A stretch of 64,000 nucleotides of DNA from Ziziphus jujuba. Lineage: Eukaryota; Streptophyta; Magnoliopsida; Rosales; Rhamnaceae. Both the position numbers and the translations under genes were made by a program. The notes under the pieces are model-generated. The model did not search any database. It worked only from the letters and a program-made list of their open reading frames with translations, and was not told the origin of the DNA. The stretch spans positions 23,250,001-23,314,000 of the forward strand of contig NC_083379.1 in NCBI RefSeq assembly GCF_031755915.1. Direction: 5' to 3'. This document shows, piece by piece, positions 23,250 to 35,098 of this stretch. Each line of letters starts with the position of its first letter. The first letter of the stretch is position 1.

Positions 23250-24784
23250 TATAATTTATTTCTTCTTGGGCCAAGCTTGGAAAAGCTTTTTCTTTTTGGT
23301 TCTGTACTCACATTCATCTTGAAGGCACTTGATTTGCAAGTCATGTCTTTTGCAGACAGATTTGTAGAAGAGTTGCTTTTTTGCTAGATTTTGGAAGGAT
23401 TGATGCTGTTCACAAAGATTGTCTATAGCTGTTAAAGCCATCTGTTATATTAATCCTATATGGTAATTCATTCTATAGGTAACTTGGTGGCTAGAATTGA
23501 CTTTTATATTTCTAGATGCAATTCTTCTGCAAAAGATGAAATGTAGACCTGGTTTAGATTAGGATCATTTATCCTTTTGATTAAGTAATATCTCGCATAT
23601 ATTTTTCATAATGGGCATTAATGTCTTTCTTTTCAATGAGCAGCACTTCATCATGAAACGTACCTTTTGTGTTTGAAAAGATAGGAGATAGTGATCTCCT
23701 ATGAACTCTGCATATATTATTCCTAGAGCTTTTATTGCTATACCAACTTGGAGAAATTATAATTATGTATATTCTTTCAGTTGTTGAAGCTAATCTTTGG
23801 GTATTTCGATGAATCTTTAAGTGAATTCTCCTATAACATACATGAAATTTAAATCTCATCTATTCATCTGATTATTAATCCAAGCACCAAATTCATGCAT
23901 TATTTCCATCCATTGAGATCAGTTAAGATCATCAAACATGAACCATGGTCTTGTGGTATTCTTATAATTGGTATGTGGTTGATGTTGAGGGGAAAACTGC
24001 TGCCTTTAGTCATTTTCTACCTCATTTTCAGGTTTTGAAACCATAGGTTCTGCTTGCTTTGGAGGTTGATAATTTGTTAAAGACTGAGCCATTAAGAGAG
24101 TAGAGATATATGCTTTTTCACTGTCAATGTTAGGTTGCCCTTCCGACTCTTGGAATTCAGATGAGGACGATTCAACCTCCTCTAAAAAGCTTTCTTCTTT
24201 ATAACCTTACTTCATAATAGTGATAGCCTTGGAGTATTAGTAGATGTGAATGGTGGAGGACGTTCAGAAAAGTACTTCTGCAAGTAGGACTAGATTTAAA
24301 AGGTTTAGCAGTTAAAGGCTTGTAAAAGAGTTCATGAGCCATTTTGAAAATAGTAGAGTAATTTGTTGTTAGAACATATTGAGGCAGTGGCAATAGTGGT
24401 GTATAGAAAGATGTAGCCTGAGGCCTGTTGAAATCATCATCGCTCTATTTCAGTCTGGCTTTGAGATCTCTGATTTCCTTTTCATTTTCAAAAAACTTTG
24501 GACCAGTTTCATTTGCCATAGTTGTTGATCAAGTGTTGACATGGATGATACTAGTCTATCTTTCAATTATTTGAATTTCAGAGATAGATTTTCAAGTCTA
24601 GCATCTATCAAAGTTGTCTATTTAACCACTGTCAAGTTTGGTGTCTATCCTATTGAGGATTGAATTTTGAGCTCTAGCATTCATGGTCTGCTAGTTTAAA
24701 ACTTCTTTAACATGCATTATGGGAGCAGAAGTTTCTTTAATTGTCACTTCCTTAGCTTGGATGAAAGGTCTTACTTAAGCTATA
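23250..24784 (-). pseudogene. Degenerate pararetrovirus- or gag-like ORF (unit 1)
   Basis: Minus-strand fragments in shifting frames: a coiled-coil-like start near 24784-24400 (MANETGPKFFENEKEI at about 24519), a Ser/Pro-rich part at 24393-24199, a helical segment at 23859-23581, and a Cys- and Lys-rich tail at 23441-23256 (CKRHDLQIKC, TKKKK). The order and the Cys/Lys-rich tail recall coat or gag proteins of endogenous plant pararetroviruses, or an LTR-retroelement gag. No RT, protease or movement motif is visible, so the assignment is tentative. The copia LTR at 24785 interrupts its upstream end. Multiple stops; not functional. Confidence 0.4.
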
Positions 24785-25616
24785 TGTTGGGGTGAGAAGG
24801 TTATGAATAAAAGCAAGCTAGCTTGAAGTGTTAGTAACAAGCAAGCTTTTAATGATGCTCTTGGAAATGGTTGTGTGTGAGTTGTGTTTTTAGGTTTTGG
24901 TTATAGTGTTTTCTGATTTTTAGGGTTCCTAGAGTATTCTAAGATGTTGAAGAAGAGAGAAAGAGAAGGATAACATGTTGGTTTTTGAAAATGAGGCTTG
25001 GATATGCAGCCATCTTATTCATTCAACAATATAAGCATGAAATTACAACTAGTTCACACATGCCAAGCATGTAAGCTTACAAAACGAGTAAAGCATTTTA
25101 AATTTAAAAAATAAAATGGTCAACACCTAAATTTTCATACATAAAATAAGTAGAAACCAGCTGCAATATGTCTAGTCCAAATATAGCAAAAAGTGGCACA
25201 TGGTTTGAACTAAGTTCCTATTGTCTAACTAAACTAAACTAAACTAGTTTTACCTACTTAGTTTCCATTTGTATCTGCTTACAAAACTTATTTTAAAGCA
25301 TCATTGGTAATCAAGAAATATTGTTCGATGAGATAGGAATGTTCTGGAACTGGATCATGGGTCAAAGAGCTCCAAAACTGATCCAAACTTTGCATGCTGG
25401 GCCCATCAAATACAGCAATCTGTTTGGAATAGAAAATGGACTTATCCATGTAATTTTAATTGAAAATTTGGACCATAGTATTATCCATATGTCTGTAGAC
25501 ATTCCTCAAAATTTCAACCCAAAAATCGCTCTGCAGCATGAGATATAACATAAAGGTGGGCCTATGTTGCTGGAAATTATGAATCCAGGACTATAGGCAT
25601 TTCAAGCATAATGTTC
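24785..25616 (-). mobile_element. Copia LTR, truncated copy (unit 1)
   Basis: Same LTR as 30130-31157, in minus orientation, starting TGTTGGGGTGAG on +. It is cut at 25616 by the tandem-duplication junction, losing about 196 bp including its TGTTGAAG terminus. Confidence 0.85.
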
Positions 25617-28332
25617 TTATTTGTACATGATTTACTCTTTTCTACGGCATAGGCTCCTTCATTTGAAGTCCCAATACATGCAATTGCATTTCATCTAGAT
25701 GGATCGGCATTGAATTTTTTATAAGATATCTCAATATATCCCTATAACAAAATAAATTATCAGTAATTCTTAATACACTAAAATATATACGATGAAACAA
25801 AGTATGCACTGTGTCCTTCCTCTCCCCAAAAGGGAAAATTCACTAGTAAATAACTAAATATACGACAACCATGAAGATTAATCAATTATTCAAAATCTAC
25901 CATAAATCATCTCGAAACCAGTATAAAAGATATCAGGAAATCGATTGGCACGTGCTTGGAATAAGTAAGGCATTATTTTCATGTGCTGCATTGAAATAAA
26001 AGTTAATTTCAAATTACAATCATGCAAGTTTAACAACCATGAAATTTTAGCAAATTAATAAATAAAAATATAGATCCAAAATATACTTACATCGTAAATT
26101 AGCCACTGTTCACTGGTTCTACCTATCAAAAAAATCTTTGCCCACACAAAAAGGTCCATGTTCACCTCTGCTGCACAATTAGATATCTTCATATATTGGA
26201 TAAACTTTTTTGCAAGTTTAGTTGGTATTTGATCTGTATGGGTTAAAATTCAAAATAGATGATGGTTAAGGTAAGATATACTGCAGTTTTTATGTATGCA
26301 TCCAACACTATAAGGAATAGGAATAGTAGTTGCATCTTTCCTATCATGTCTCCCAATGTCTATCAACTTTTTAGTAGTTGCTACCTTTCTAGCACATCTC
26401 CCTACAGAGACACTGTATTGATAATCTCAACACTTTTTCTTGTATCACTAAAAACTGATGGACTCGGCTATCTATCACTAGGGGTGGCATTACGTCCCAA
26501 CTCTTCTTTCTTTCCATATTCTAACCTAACATCACCTTCAACTTCTGTTTTCATCCTATCTCCCAAACTGACAGTGACATTGCCTCCCAAATCAGCTATC
26601 TTATCATCTCCCAAACCAGTAGCGGCATCATCTCCCAAATGTGCTCTCCTTTTACCTCCTAAACTTAGGGTGTCATAATCTCCCAAATCGCCCAACCCTC
26701 CTAAGTGAAAGTTTGAACAATCATTGTATGGCTTTTTGTTATCATTGTCCCCTTAAATGAGTCAATAATAAACGAAATCAGTTATAACAATAAATACGGT
26801 TAATAGAAAAATATACTTAAACAAAAAGTATGACTTTATTTCATTTTTATTATTTAAACAAAACAATCATTATTAAAAGGTTTGATAATAAAAAAAAAAT
26901 TCATACAATCTATAAAAACCTCCCCATGGGATGATGGTTGCTACAGAGTCTGTGTATCACACCATCATCGTCACCAATTCCCATAGCCAAGGATGAAGGA
27001 TGAAATGCAGATGGTGTAGCTGATCATTATGGTCTGTAGGCATATCATTTAGTCGCCTCACTCTTTTCACCTTATCATTTTCCATATTTACATGTTTTTA
27101 TTTCATACTTTCTTTCACTAGTCTTATGTGAAGCAGCCCCTTTTTTTTTTGCACCGCCATCTTATGGCGACTTATCTTCGACAAAAGGTGCAGAACCTTA
27201 TGAACTAGTATCTTAATGTACATCCCAAGTGATTTTGCCAACATATGAGAGCTTATCTTCAGTTGCATTCAGTACACCAACCACCAAGTACTATAAAAAG
27301 AATACATATATTTTTACATATATATATATATATATGAATAAATAAATAAGACAAATCTCCAGCAACCATGTCTATCAATTACTTATAAGGTAAAATTATA
27401 TATATATATATATATATAAGTATTATCTTCTTACATCATGATGATGAAATATAGATGCAACCTTTTCAAATCTTGGTACTTGTAAAATATGCCAGTTGAG
27501 AATCCAAGGATCTAAAATATTTGGCATCTTATTTCCAAAGTTTTTAGTTAATAAAGGAATAGTCTTAAATTCCCAAATCTATCAAACAATAAACAAATAA
27601 ATAAATAAATAAATATAAATTGTTATCAAACAAACTTTAATTTATAGTTTTATAAACTTACCATAAAAGCTAATGGAAACCCACAAATACTATATGTCTT
27701 TGACTTGTTAACTAACATAGACTCTCAATGCTCAAAAGTACTTTTTAGTGATCTGATTGTAGTTATGTAAGATAATATGCCCCATGGATATTTATTGAAG
27801 TATTCTAAATCATCCACCTTTTCTAAATGCTTATGTGTCATAGTAGCCATGCTTTTCTTACCAAGTAGCATTATCTTAAGGAAATAAAATAAAGCCAACT
27901 TCAACCTATTGTTGTCGCACTCATCGTCATCTTTATATTTTGTAGTCATGAAAGCTTCAAGTATCAGTGAGTTTGTAACTTTTTGATTTCTTCCAAAATA
28001 TTGCACTGATATACGTAGAGTGGTTAACTCACTCTCCTATCGGGTTCATGACTAAACTCTAAACATGTAGTTAATACAAACTCTATGCGAGCAAATCTAC
28101 CATCAAAACTTCCAAAATTAAACACCATTTCATTCTTGTTGTCACAAATGCACTGCCTATTTAACGTGTTGTTTATAATGTGGCCAAAGCAACTATCTTT
28201 GAATTTCTTTTTTGAGTTGGGGTTAGCTTAAACTTAATATTTAACATAGTTTTCCAAAAGTTTGACCTTCATCCTAGATATCTCCAAGTCCCAAAACCTT
28301 CAAATAAATATTGGTTGCTCTTCTGAATCCAT
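25617..28332 (-). pseudogene. Ulp1-like gene copy lacking the protease domain (unit 2)
   Basis: Duplicate of the 5' part of the Ulp1-like gene. It has ATG at 28332, DUF1985 to about 27725 (LKLALFYFLKIMLLGKK, EYFNKYPWG) and the LGD-repeat linker at 26695-26468. The C48 catalytic domain was not included in the duplicated segment. Instead the sequence downstream of 25617 on the minus strand is the unit 1 copia LTR. It keeps the same early stop as unit 1, so the gene was already dead when duplicated. Confidence 0.8.
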
Positions 28333-28594
28333 GTAGCTAAAAAAAAATACAATTAATTAATTATAGGATATATTAAATAATTAAACAAATTGAAATGGAA
28401 GAAAGCAATTAAATAGGAAAAAAGGAAAATCTAGAAAAATTTCTACCAAAGAAATGGTGTTTTGGAAGTTTAGGAAAAAATTCTTGCCATAGGAAATGTT
28501 TATCCATCTGTTGTAAATGATTTTCTAATTAGAGGAAATTGATTTCCAACAGGAGGAAATTGATTTCTGATAGGATTGAATTTCTTTTTCTTTG

Positions 28595-30129
28595 TATAAT
28601 TTATTTCTTCTTGGGCCAAGCTTGGAAAAGCTTTTTCTTTTTGGTTCTGTACTCACATTCATCTTGAAGGCACTTGATTTGCAAGTCATGTCTTTTGCAG
28701 ACAGATTTGTAGAAGAGTTGCTTTTTTGCTAGATTTTGGAAGGATTGATGCTGTTCACAAAGATTGTCTATAGCTGTTAAAGCCATCTGTTATATTAATC
28801 CTATATGGTAATTCATTCTATAGGTAACTTGGTGGCTAGAATTGACTTTTATATTTCTAGATGCAATTCTTCTGCAAAAGATGAAATGTAGACCTGGTTT
28901 AGATTAGGATCATTTATCCTTTTGATTAAGTAATATCTCGCATATATTTTTCATAATGGGCATTAATGTCTTTCTTTTCAATGAGCAGCACTTCATCATG
29001 AAACGTACCTTTTGTGTTTGAAAAGATAGGAGATAGTGATCTCCTATGAACTCTGCATATATTATTCCTAGAGCTTTTATTGCTATACCAACTTGGAGAA
29101 ATTATAATTATGTATATTCTTTCAGTTGTTGAAGCTAATCTTTGGGTATTTCGATGAATCTTTAAGTGAATTCTCCTATAACATACATGAAATTTAAATC
29201 TCATCTATTCATCTGATTATTAATCCAAGCACCAAATTCATGCATTATTTCCATCCATTGAGATCAGTTAAGATCATCAAACATGAACCATGGTCTTGTG
29301 GTATTCTTATAATTGGTATGTGGTTGATGTTGAGGGGAAAACTGCTGCCTTTAGTCATTTTCTACCTCATTTTCAGGTTTTGAAACCATAGGTTCTGCTT
29401 GCTTTGGAGGTTGATAATTTGTTAAAGACTGAGCCATTAAGAGAGTAGAGATATATGCTTTTTCACTGTCAATGTTAGGTTGCCCTTCCGACTCTTGGAA
29501 TTCAGATGAGGACGATTCAACCTCCTCTAAAAAGCTTTCTTCTTTATAACCTTACTTCATAATAGTGATAGCCTTGGAGTATTAGTAGATGTGAATGGTG
29601 GAGGACGTTCAGAAAAGTACTTCTGCAAGTAGGACTAGATTTAAAAGGTTTAGCAGTTAAAGGCTTGTAAAAGAGTTCATGAGCCATTTTGAAAATAGTA
29701 GAGTAATTTGTTGTTAGAACATATTGAGGCAGTGGCAATAGTGGTGTATAGAAAGATGTAGCCTGAGGCCTGTTGAAATCATCATCGATCTATTTCAGTC
29801 TGGCTTTGAGATCTCTGATTTCCTTTTCATTTTCAAAAAACTTTGGACCAGTTTCATTTGCCATAGTTGTTGATCAAGTGTTGACATGGATGATACTAGT
29901 CTATCTTTCAATTATTTGAATTTCAGAGATATATTTTCAAGTCTAGCATCTATCAAAGTTGTCTATTTAACCACTGTCAAGTTTGGTGTCTATCCTATTG
30001 AGGATTGAATTTTGAGCTCTAGCATTCATGGTCTGCTAGTTTAAAACTTCTTTAACATGAGTTATGGGAGCAGAAGTTTCTTTAATTGTCACTTCCTTAG
30101 CTTGGATGAAAGGTCTTACTTAAGCTTTA
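28595..30129 (-). pseudogene. Degenerate pararetrovirus- or gag-like ORF (unit 2)
   Basis: Copy of 23250-24784, nearly identical, with the same stops and the same interruption by the copia LTR at its upstream end. Its Cys/Lys-rich tail is at 28786-28601 and its Ser/Pro-rich segment at 29738-29544. Assignment is as tentative as for unit 1. Confidence 0.4.
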
Positions 30130-31157
30130 TGTTGGGGTGAGAAGGTTATGAATAAAAGCAAGCTAGCTTGAAGTGTTAGCAACAAGCAAGCTTTTAATGA
30201 TGCTCTTGGAAATGGTTGTGTATGAGTTGTGTTTTTAGGTTTTGGTTATAGTGTTTTTTGATTTTTAGGGTTCCTAGAGTATTCTAAGATGTTGAAGAAG
30301 AGAGAAAGAGAAGGATAACATGTTGGTTTTTGAAAATGAGGTTTGGATATGCAGCCATCTTATTCATTCAACAATATAAGCATGAAATTACAACTAGTTC
30401 ACACATGCCAAGCATGTAAGCTTACAAAATGAGTAAAGCATTTTAAATTTAAAAAATAAAATGGTCAACACCTAAATTTTCATACATAAAATAAGTAGAA
30501 ACCAGCTGCAATATGTCTAGTCCAAATATAGCAAAAAGTGGCACATGGTTTGAACTAAGTTTCTATTGTCTAACTAAACTAAACTAAACTAGTTTTACCT
30601 ACTTAGTTTCCATTTGTATCTGCTTACAAAACTTATTTTAAAGCATCATTGGTAATCAAGAAATATTGTTCCATGAGATAGGAATGTTCTGGAACTGGAT
30701 CATGGGTCAAAGAGCTCCAAAACTGATCCAAACTTTGCATGCTGGGCCCATCAAATACAGCAATCTGTTTGGAATAGAAAATGGACTTATCCATGTAATT
30801 TTAATTGAAAATTTGGACCATAGTATTATCCATATGTCTGTAGACATTCCTCAAAATTTCAACCCAAAAATCGCTCTGCAGCATGAGATATAACATAAAG
30901 GTGGGCCTATGTTGCTGGAAATTATGAATCCAGGACTATAGGCATTTCAAGCATAATGTTCTTACTATTTTGTACATAATTTTTCCTATGCTTTTGTATA
31001 AATAAATTACGCACAAAACATCATAAAATATACCTTACATCAATTAAAAACATACAAGAAAATATAAACTCATAAAAGAAAGAAGGTGATACCAAGGTGT
31101 GCATGTTAGCTTGGTAATGCATGCACCATCAAGTGGCAAAATTGCCACACTTCAACA
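30130..31157 (-). mobile_element. Copia 3' LTR (complete)
   Basis: A 1028 bp LTR. On the minus strand it begins TGTTGAAGTGTGGC at 31157, right after the end of pol, with the purine-rich AAGGAGGAG as polypurine tract. It ends CTCACCCCAACA at 30130, giving TGTTG...CAACA termini. A perfect 16 bp palindrome lies 9 bp inside (31133-31148). The pol stop codon overlaps the first bases of the LTR. Confidence 0.88.
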
Positions 31158-34100
31158 CTCCTCCTTGGAAATTTTGTATGAGACATTGAGAAGTCCTCTC
31201 AATATCTGAAATCTATTCTTTCCTAATGGCTTGGTGAAGATATCCACTAAGTTTTGCTCAGAAGTCACATACTCTAACTTCACTTCACCATTGGCTTCAA
31301 ATTCCCTTAAGGAATGATACTTGACTGGTATGTGCTTGGCCCTCCCCTGTTAGACCGGATTTTATGCAATTGATAATGCTGAAGTATTGTCACACAATAT
31401 TATCATGACTTCTTCTTGCTTCAAGCTCAAGTCCTCCAAAATTTTCCTAAGCCAAACACCTTGATTAGCACAACTTGAGCAAGCAATATACTCGGCTTCC
31501 GTGGTGCTTTGTGCAACCTTTTGTTACTTCTTGGAATTCCATGGGAAATGACCATTTCCAAGAGTTTAAATGTGGCCCGATGTGCTCTTGCTATCATCCA
31601 AAGAACCAGCCCAATCACTGTCACTATAATCAAGCAAAGCTTCATTTATGCCATCTTTGTACCACACACTAAAATCACTAGTACCTTTCAAATACTTAGG
31701 ATTCTTTTTGCACAAGTAATATGATTTTGTGATGGACTATGCATAAATCTTGACAAAACAGCTACACTAAACGTGATATCCAATCTAGTAGAGCATACAT
31801 ATAAAAGGTTACCAATCAAACTTCTATAAATGGAAGGATTTACCTTTAGAGAATCATCATCCTTCACCAACTTGATGCCTTCATTCATAGGTGTGGCAAC
31901 ATTATTGCACCCCTCCATTGCAAACTTTTTGAGCAACTCCTTCACATAGCTTTTTTAAGATATGAAGATGCCCTTGGATGATTAGACAACTTCAATTCTA
32001 AGAAAGTATTTCATCTCTCCAAAGCTAGACATCTCAAAGTTCAATTCTAACTCACTTTTGAAATTGCTCACTTCTTTCTCATTACTACCGGTCACTAGGA
32101 GGTTATCAACATAAAAAAGCCACTAACACCATGCAATCATGAGTCATAATATATAATTTAGGTTATTAGGACTCCTTTTAAACCAATGCTTTGTTTAAGG
32201 CTGTACAAGGCCTTTGTAGCTTGTATACCTTCTCTTCACTTTCTTTCTTCATAAAATCTTCGGGTTGCATAACATAGACCTCCTCCTTCAATACTCCATT
32301 CAAGAAGGCCGACTTCACATCAAGGTGATATACTTTCCAAGACTTTTGTGCCGAAATTACAAGGAGAAGTCTTATGGGTTCCATTCTCGCAACCAGTGCA
32401 AAAGTCTCTCCATAATCCACACCCGCTTGTTGTAGATATCCTTTGATAACAAGCCTTGCGTTGTGCTTGTTTATGGACCCATCTGGATTGTACTTGATCC
32501 TAAAGATCCACTTCACCCTAATAACATTCTTTCCCTTCGGTTTTGTTACCAAGCTCCAAGTGTTATTCTTGTTTATCACATCGATTTCATCTTGCATGGC
32601 TTGTCTCCACTCTGTTCTTGCCATAGCTTCTTATACATTGATTGGATCATTCAATGCTACATTACACATTTCATAAATCTCATTATGAGTTCTCGTGCCC
32701 CTTACACCATCACCAATCTCCAAATCAGCCCCTATGGAGATTTCTAGCTCATTCTCATCATATTCATCATCATGGGTAGCACCATCATCATTTCCTCATT
32801 CCTCATCCTTATCATGAGCTTCAAGCCGATTGTCTTCATCCATACTAGTCAACTCCTCCTTATTATAAATCCATTTAGCTTCCTCATCAATTTTCACATC
32901 TCTACTAAGCACAAGTTTCTTGGTTTACAAGTTGTACACCCTATATCCCTTGGTCACATCACTGTCGCCAACCAAGACATCAACTTGTGACTTTTCATCA
33001 AGCTTTCCTCTCTTCTCTTGTGGTACTAGAATGTAACAAATGCTTCCAAATACCCTTAGATGGTCAATAGAAGGCTTATATCCAAACGAAAGCTCAAATG
33101 GGGTTTTACTTCTCAAAGACTCAGAGTAAAGCCTATTTTGGATGTATATGGATGTATTAACTTCTTCGGCCCAAAACTTCTTCAGCAAGCCATTTTCAAA
33201 CAACAAACACCTAGCCATGTTCATGATGGTACGATTCTTCCTTTCACATACACCATTCTGTTGTGGTGTGTATGGTGTAGTGAATTGATGAACTATACCA
33301 TGATGCTTACAAAGTTGTTTGAAAGCCTCACTTGTGTATTCCCCACCATTGTCCATCCTTAATACCTTTATAGTGCAACTAGATTGATTTTGTACTAACT
33401 TCATAAATTCTACAAACTTCTCCAAAGCTTGTGACTTTCTTTCAAGGAAATACACCCAACACATTCTTGAGTCATTATCAATAAAAGTTATGAAATGCTT
33501 GCTGCCATTTAAGGATGCAACACTCAGAGGACCACAAATATCCGAATGTATAAGTCTTAGCGTCTCCTTTGATCTCCAAGAACTAGATTGAAATGCTTGT
33601 CTAGTATGCTTTCTGTTTTCTCACACTTTACACATATGTTCTTGCTTCTCCACCAATGGAATGTCTCTAATAAGTTCATGTGTGCCTACCAATGACTTAA
33701 AACTAGCATGACCTAGTCTTTTATTCCAAAGTTGAGAGGTGTTCTCAACTTTGATGTTCAATGCAACCGATGCATCATTTTCATCCATATTCAACCTAAA
33801 ATTCTTTTTCTTCATTCCAACACACATTAATTCATTTTCGTGAGGATCAACTATAGTGCATGTCATGTTTGAGAATTGTAATGTATATTTTTTCTCAAGC
33901 ATTTGAACTACACTAAACAAGTTCTCAAATAAAGAAAGTACATAGAGAGCATCATGGATAGTTTTAATACCTTTGGTGGTGTGTATCCCTACATCACCTT
34001 TGCCTTTCACTTCCATCAAGGCTTTATTTCCAATTTTAACTTTGTTGTGACTACTCCTATCTAAGTTTGTGAACCACTCATGCTTGTAAGACATATGATG

Positions 34101-34285
34101 TGTTGCTCCACTATCAATGATACATCCTTCATCATTCTTGATGCTACTAAAACAAGTAGCAACAAACAACTCTTCGGATTCACTATCACTTGCATTATCT
34201 TTAACAACATTTGTTTGGCTTCTTGCATCACCATAATTATCACTGTTTGATTTTTGATTTCAAGATGATCGGCAGGAAATCATTT
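31152..34285 (-). pseudogene. Ty1/copia polyprotein (PR-INT-RT-RH), 5'-truncated
   Basis: Minus strand, in copia order. A fragment of the gag zinc-knuckle end lies near 34280. The protease (CIIDSGATHHM) and GAG-pre-integrase region with LWNKRLGHAS are at 34169-33621. The integrase core is at 33560-32925, with its D, D and E in HSDICGPL, RMDNGGEY and CERKNRT. RT is at 32624-31690 (WRQAMQDEIDVI, HNARLVIKGYLQQAGVDY, HLDVKSAFLNG). RNase H is at about 31690-31340 (TTEAEYIA, LCDNTSALSIA), followed by a C-terminus ending SKEEC-stop at 31152. A deletion and frameshift near 32200-32120 remove part of the RT palm, and the catalytic box reads YVDN instead of YVDD. 5' gag and the 5' LTR are missing. Confidence 0.92.
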
Positions 34286-34585
34286 TCTCTATCTCTCTTA
34301 TTCTCTTCTTGGAAAAAAAAAATGGTGCTTGATTATTAACTTTTACCTTTCTTTATGCCGCTTCTTTTTTTTCCCTTTTTTTTATTTTTATTTCGTTCCA
34401 CATTTCGTTGCAGATCTTTACCTGAAATGGTTGGAAAAAAATGAAAGAATGAGTATTTTTTTTTTTTTTTTTTTTTGGGTTAGGTGTATTTGCTGAAAAA
34501 GTTGTTTGGAAGGACTTTGTTGGCTTTGGCTTCACCTTGACTATTCCCACATGCGTTCTCTCACCCAGCCACTCCTTTTCACGTG

Positions 34586-34586
<1 letters not shown>

Positions 34587-34660
<74 letters not shown>
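34587..34660. repeat. Compound (CA)n(CT)n microsatellite
   Basis: About 30 bp of CA repeat runs directly into about 40 bp of CT repeat, interrupted once by GT near its end. Confidence 0.95.
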
Positions 34661-35064
34661 GTGCCGCAACTTTGCAGCTCTTTTCCTCAAAACAGTTTAA
34701 ACCCCATTGCCCCTCACTGCTCTGACTCCCTCTCGTTGTCCCTAACGAAAGAGCCTTATAACTAATAAGCCTAAAGCCGCGATGTGAAAGAAGAAACCAA
34801 GTTTCATGTTATTGAAATGATACTTTCATAACCTTTATTTATTATTATTATTTTTTTTAAAATTTTGTTTTTGTCAACATTGAATATGGGCCTAAAACTA
34901 TTTATAAGGGCAATGAACCCATTTATCGTCGTCAGGCCTAAAATTTTCCCCTTTTTTGCCTGCCATGTCTCTTTCTTGCTCCCTCCTTTTTGGTTTTCAC
35001 CGTCTAAAACTATCATTCTATATAATATCTATAATATATTCTTTTTAATCAATTTTTTTAATAT

Positions 35065-35098
<34 letters not shown>

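Larger units (their letters stand above)
20259..25616. repeat. Large tandem duplication, unit 1 (5358 bp)
   Basis: Direct repeat of 25617-30961. It contains most of the Ulp1-like gene N-terminal part (-), a degenerate virus-like or gag-like ORF (-) and a truncated copia LTR. By eye the two units differ at about two dozen substitutions, one 14 bp deletion in unit 2 between CTAG repeats (near 20338), and a homopolymer step. Confidence 0.95.
25617..30961. repeat. Large tandem duplication, unit 2 (5345 bp)
   Basis: Direct repeat of 20259-25616 at an offset of 5358, falling to 5344-5345 after a 14 bp deletion. The junction joins copia LTR sequence (ending 'aatgttc') to the start of the unit ('ttatttgtacatga') with only TTA shared between the two parents. 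The core of the two units (about 21610-24440 versus 26950-29780) showed no difference that I could find. Confidence 0.95.

Noticed and set aside
25321..25548. 75-codon + ORF in both tandem units (also 30666-30893)
   Set aside because: It lies inside the copia LTR, which is non-coding, and is duplicated with it.
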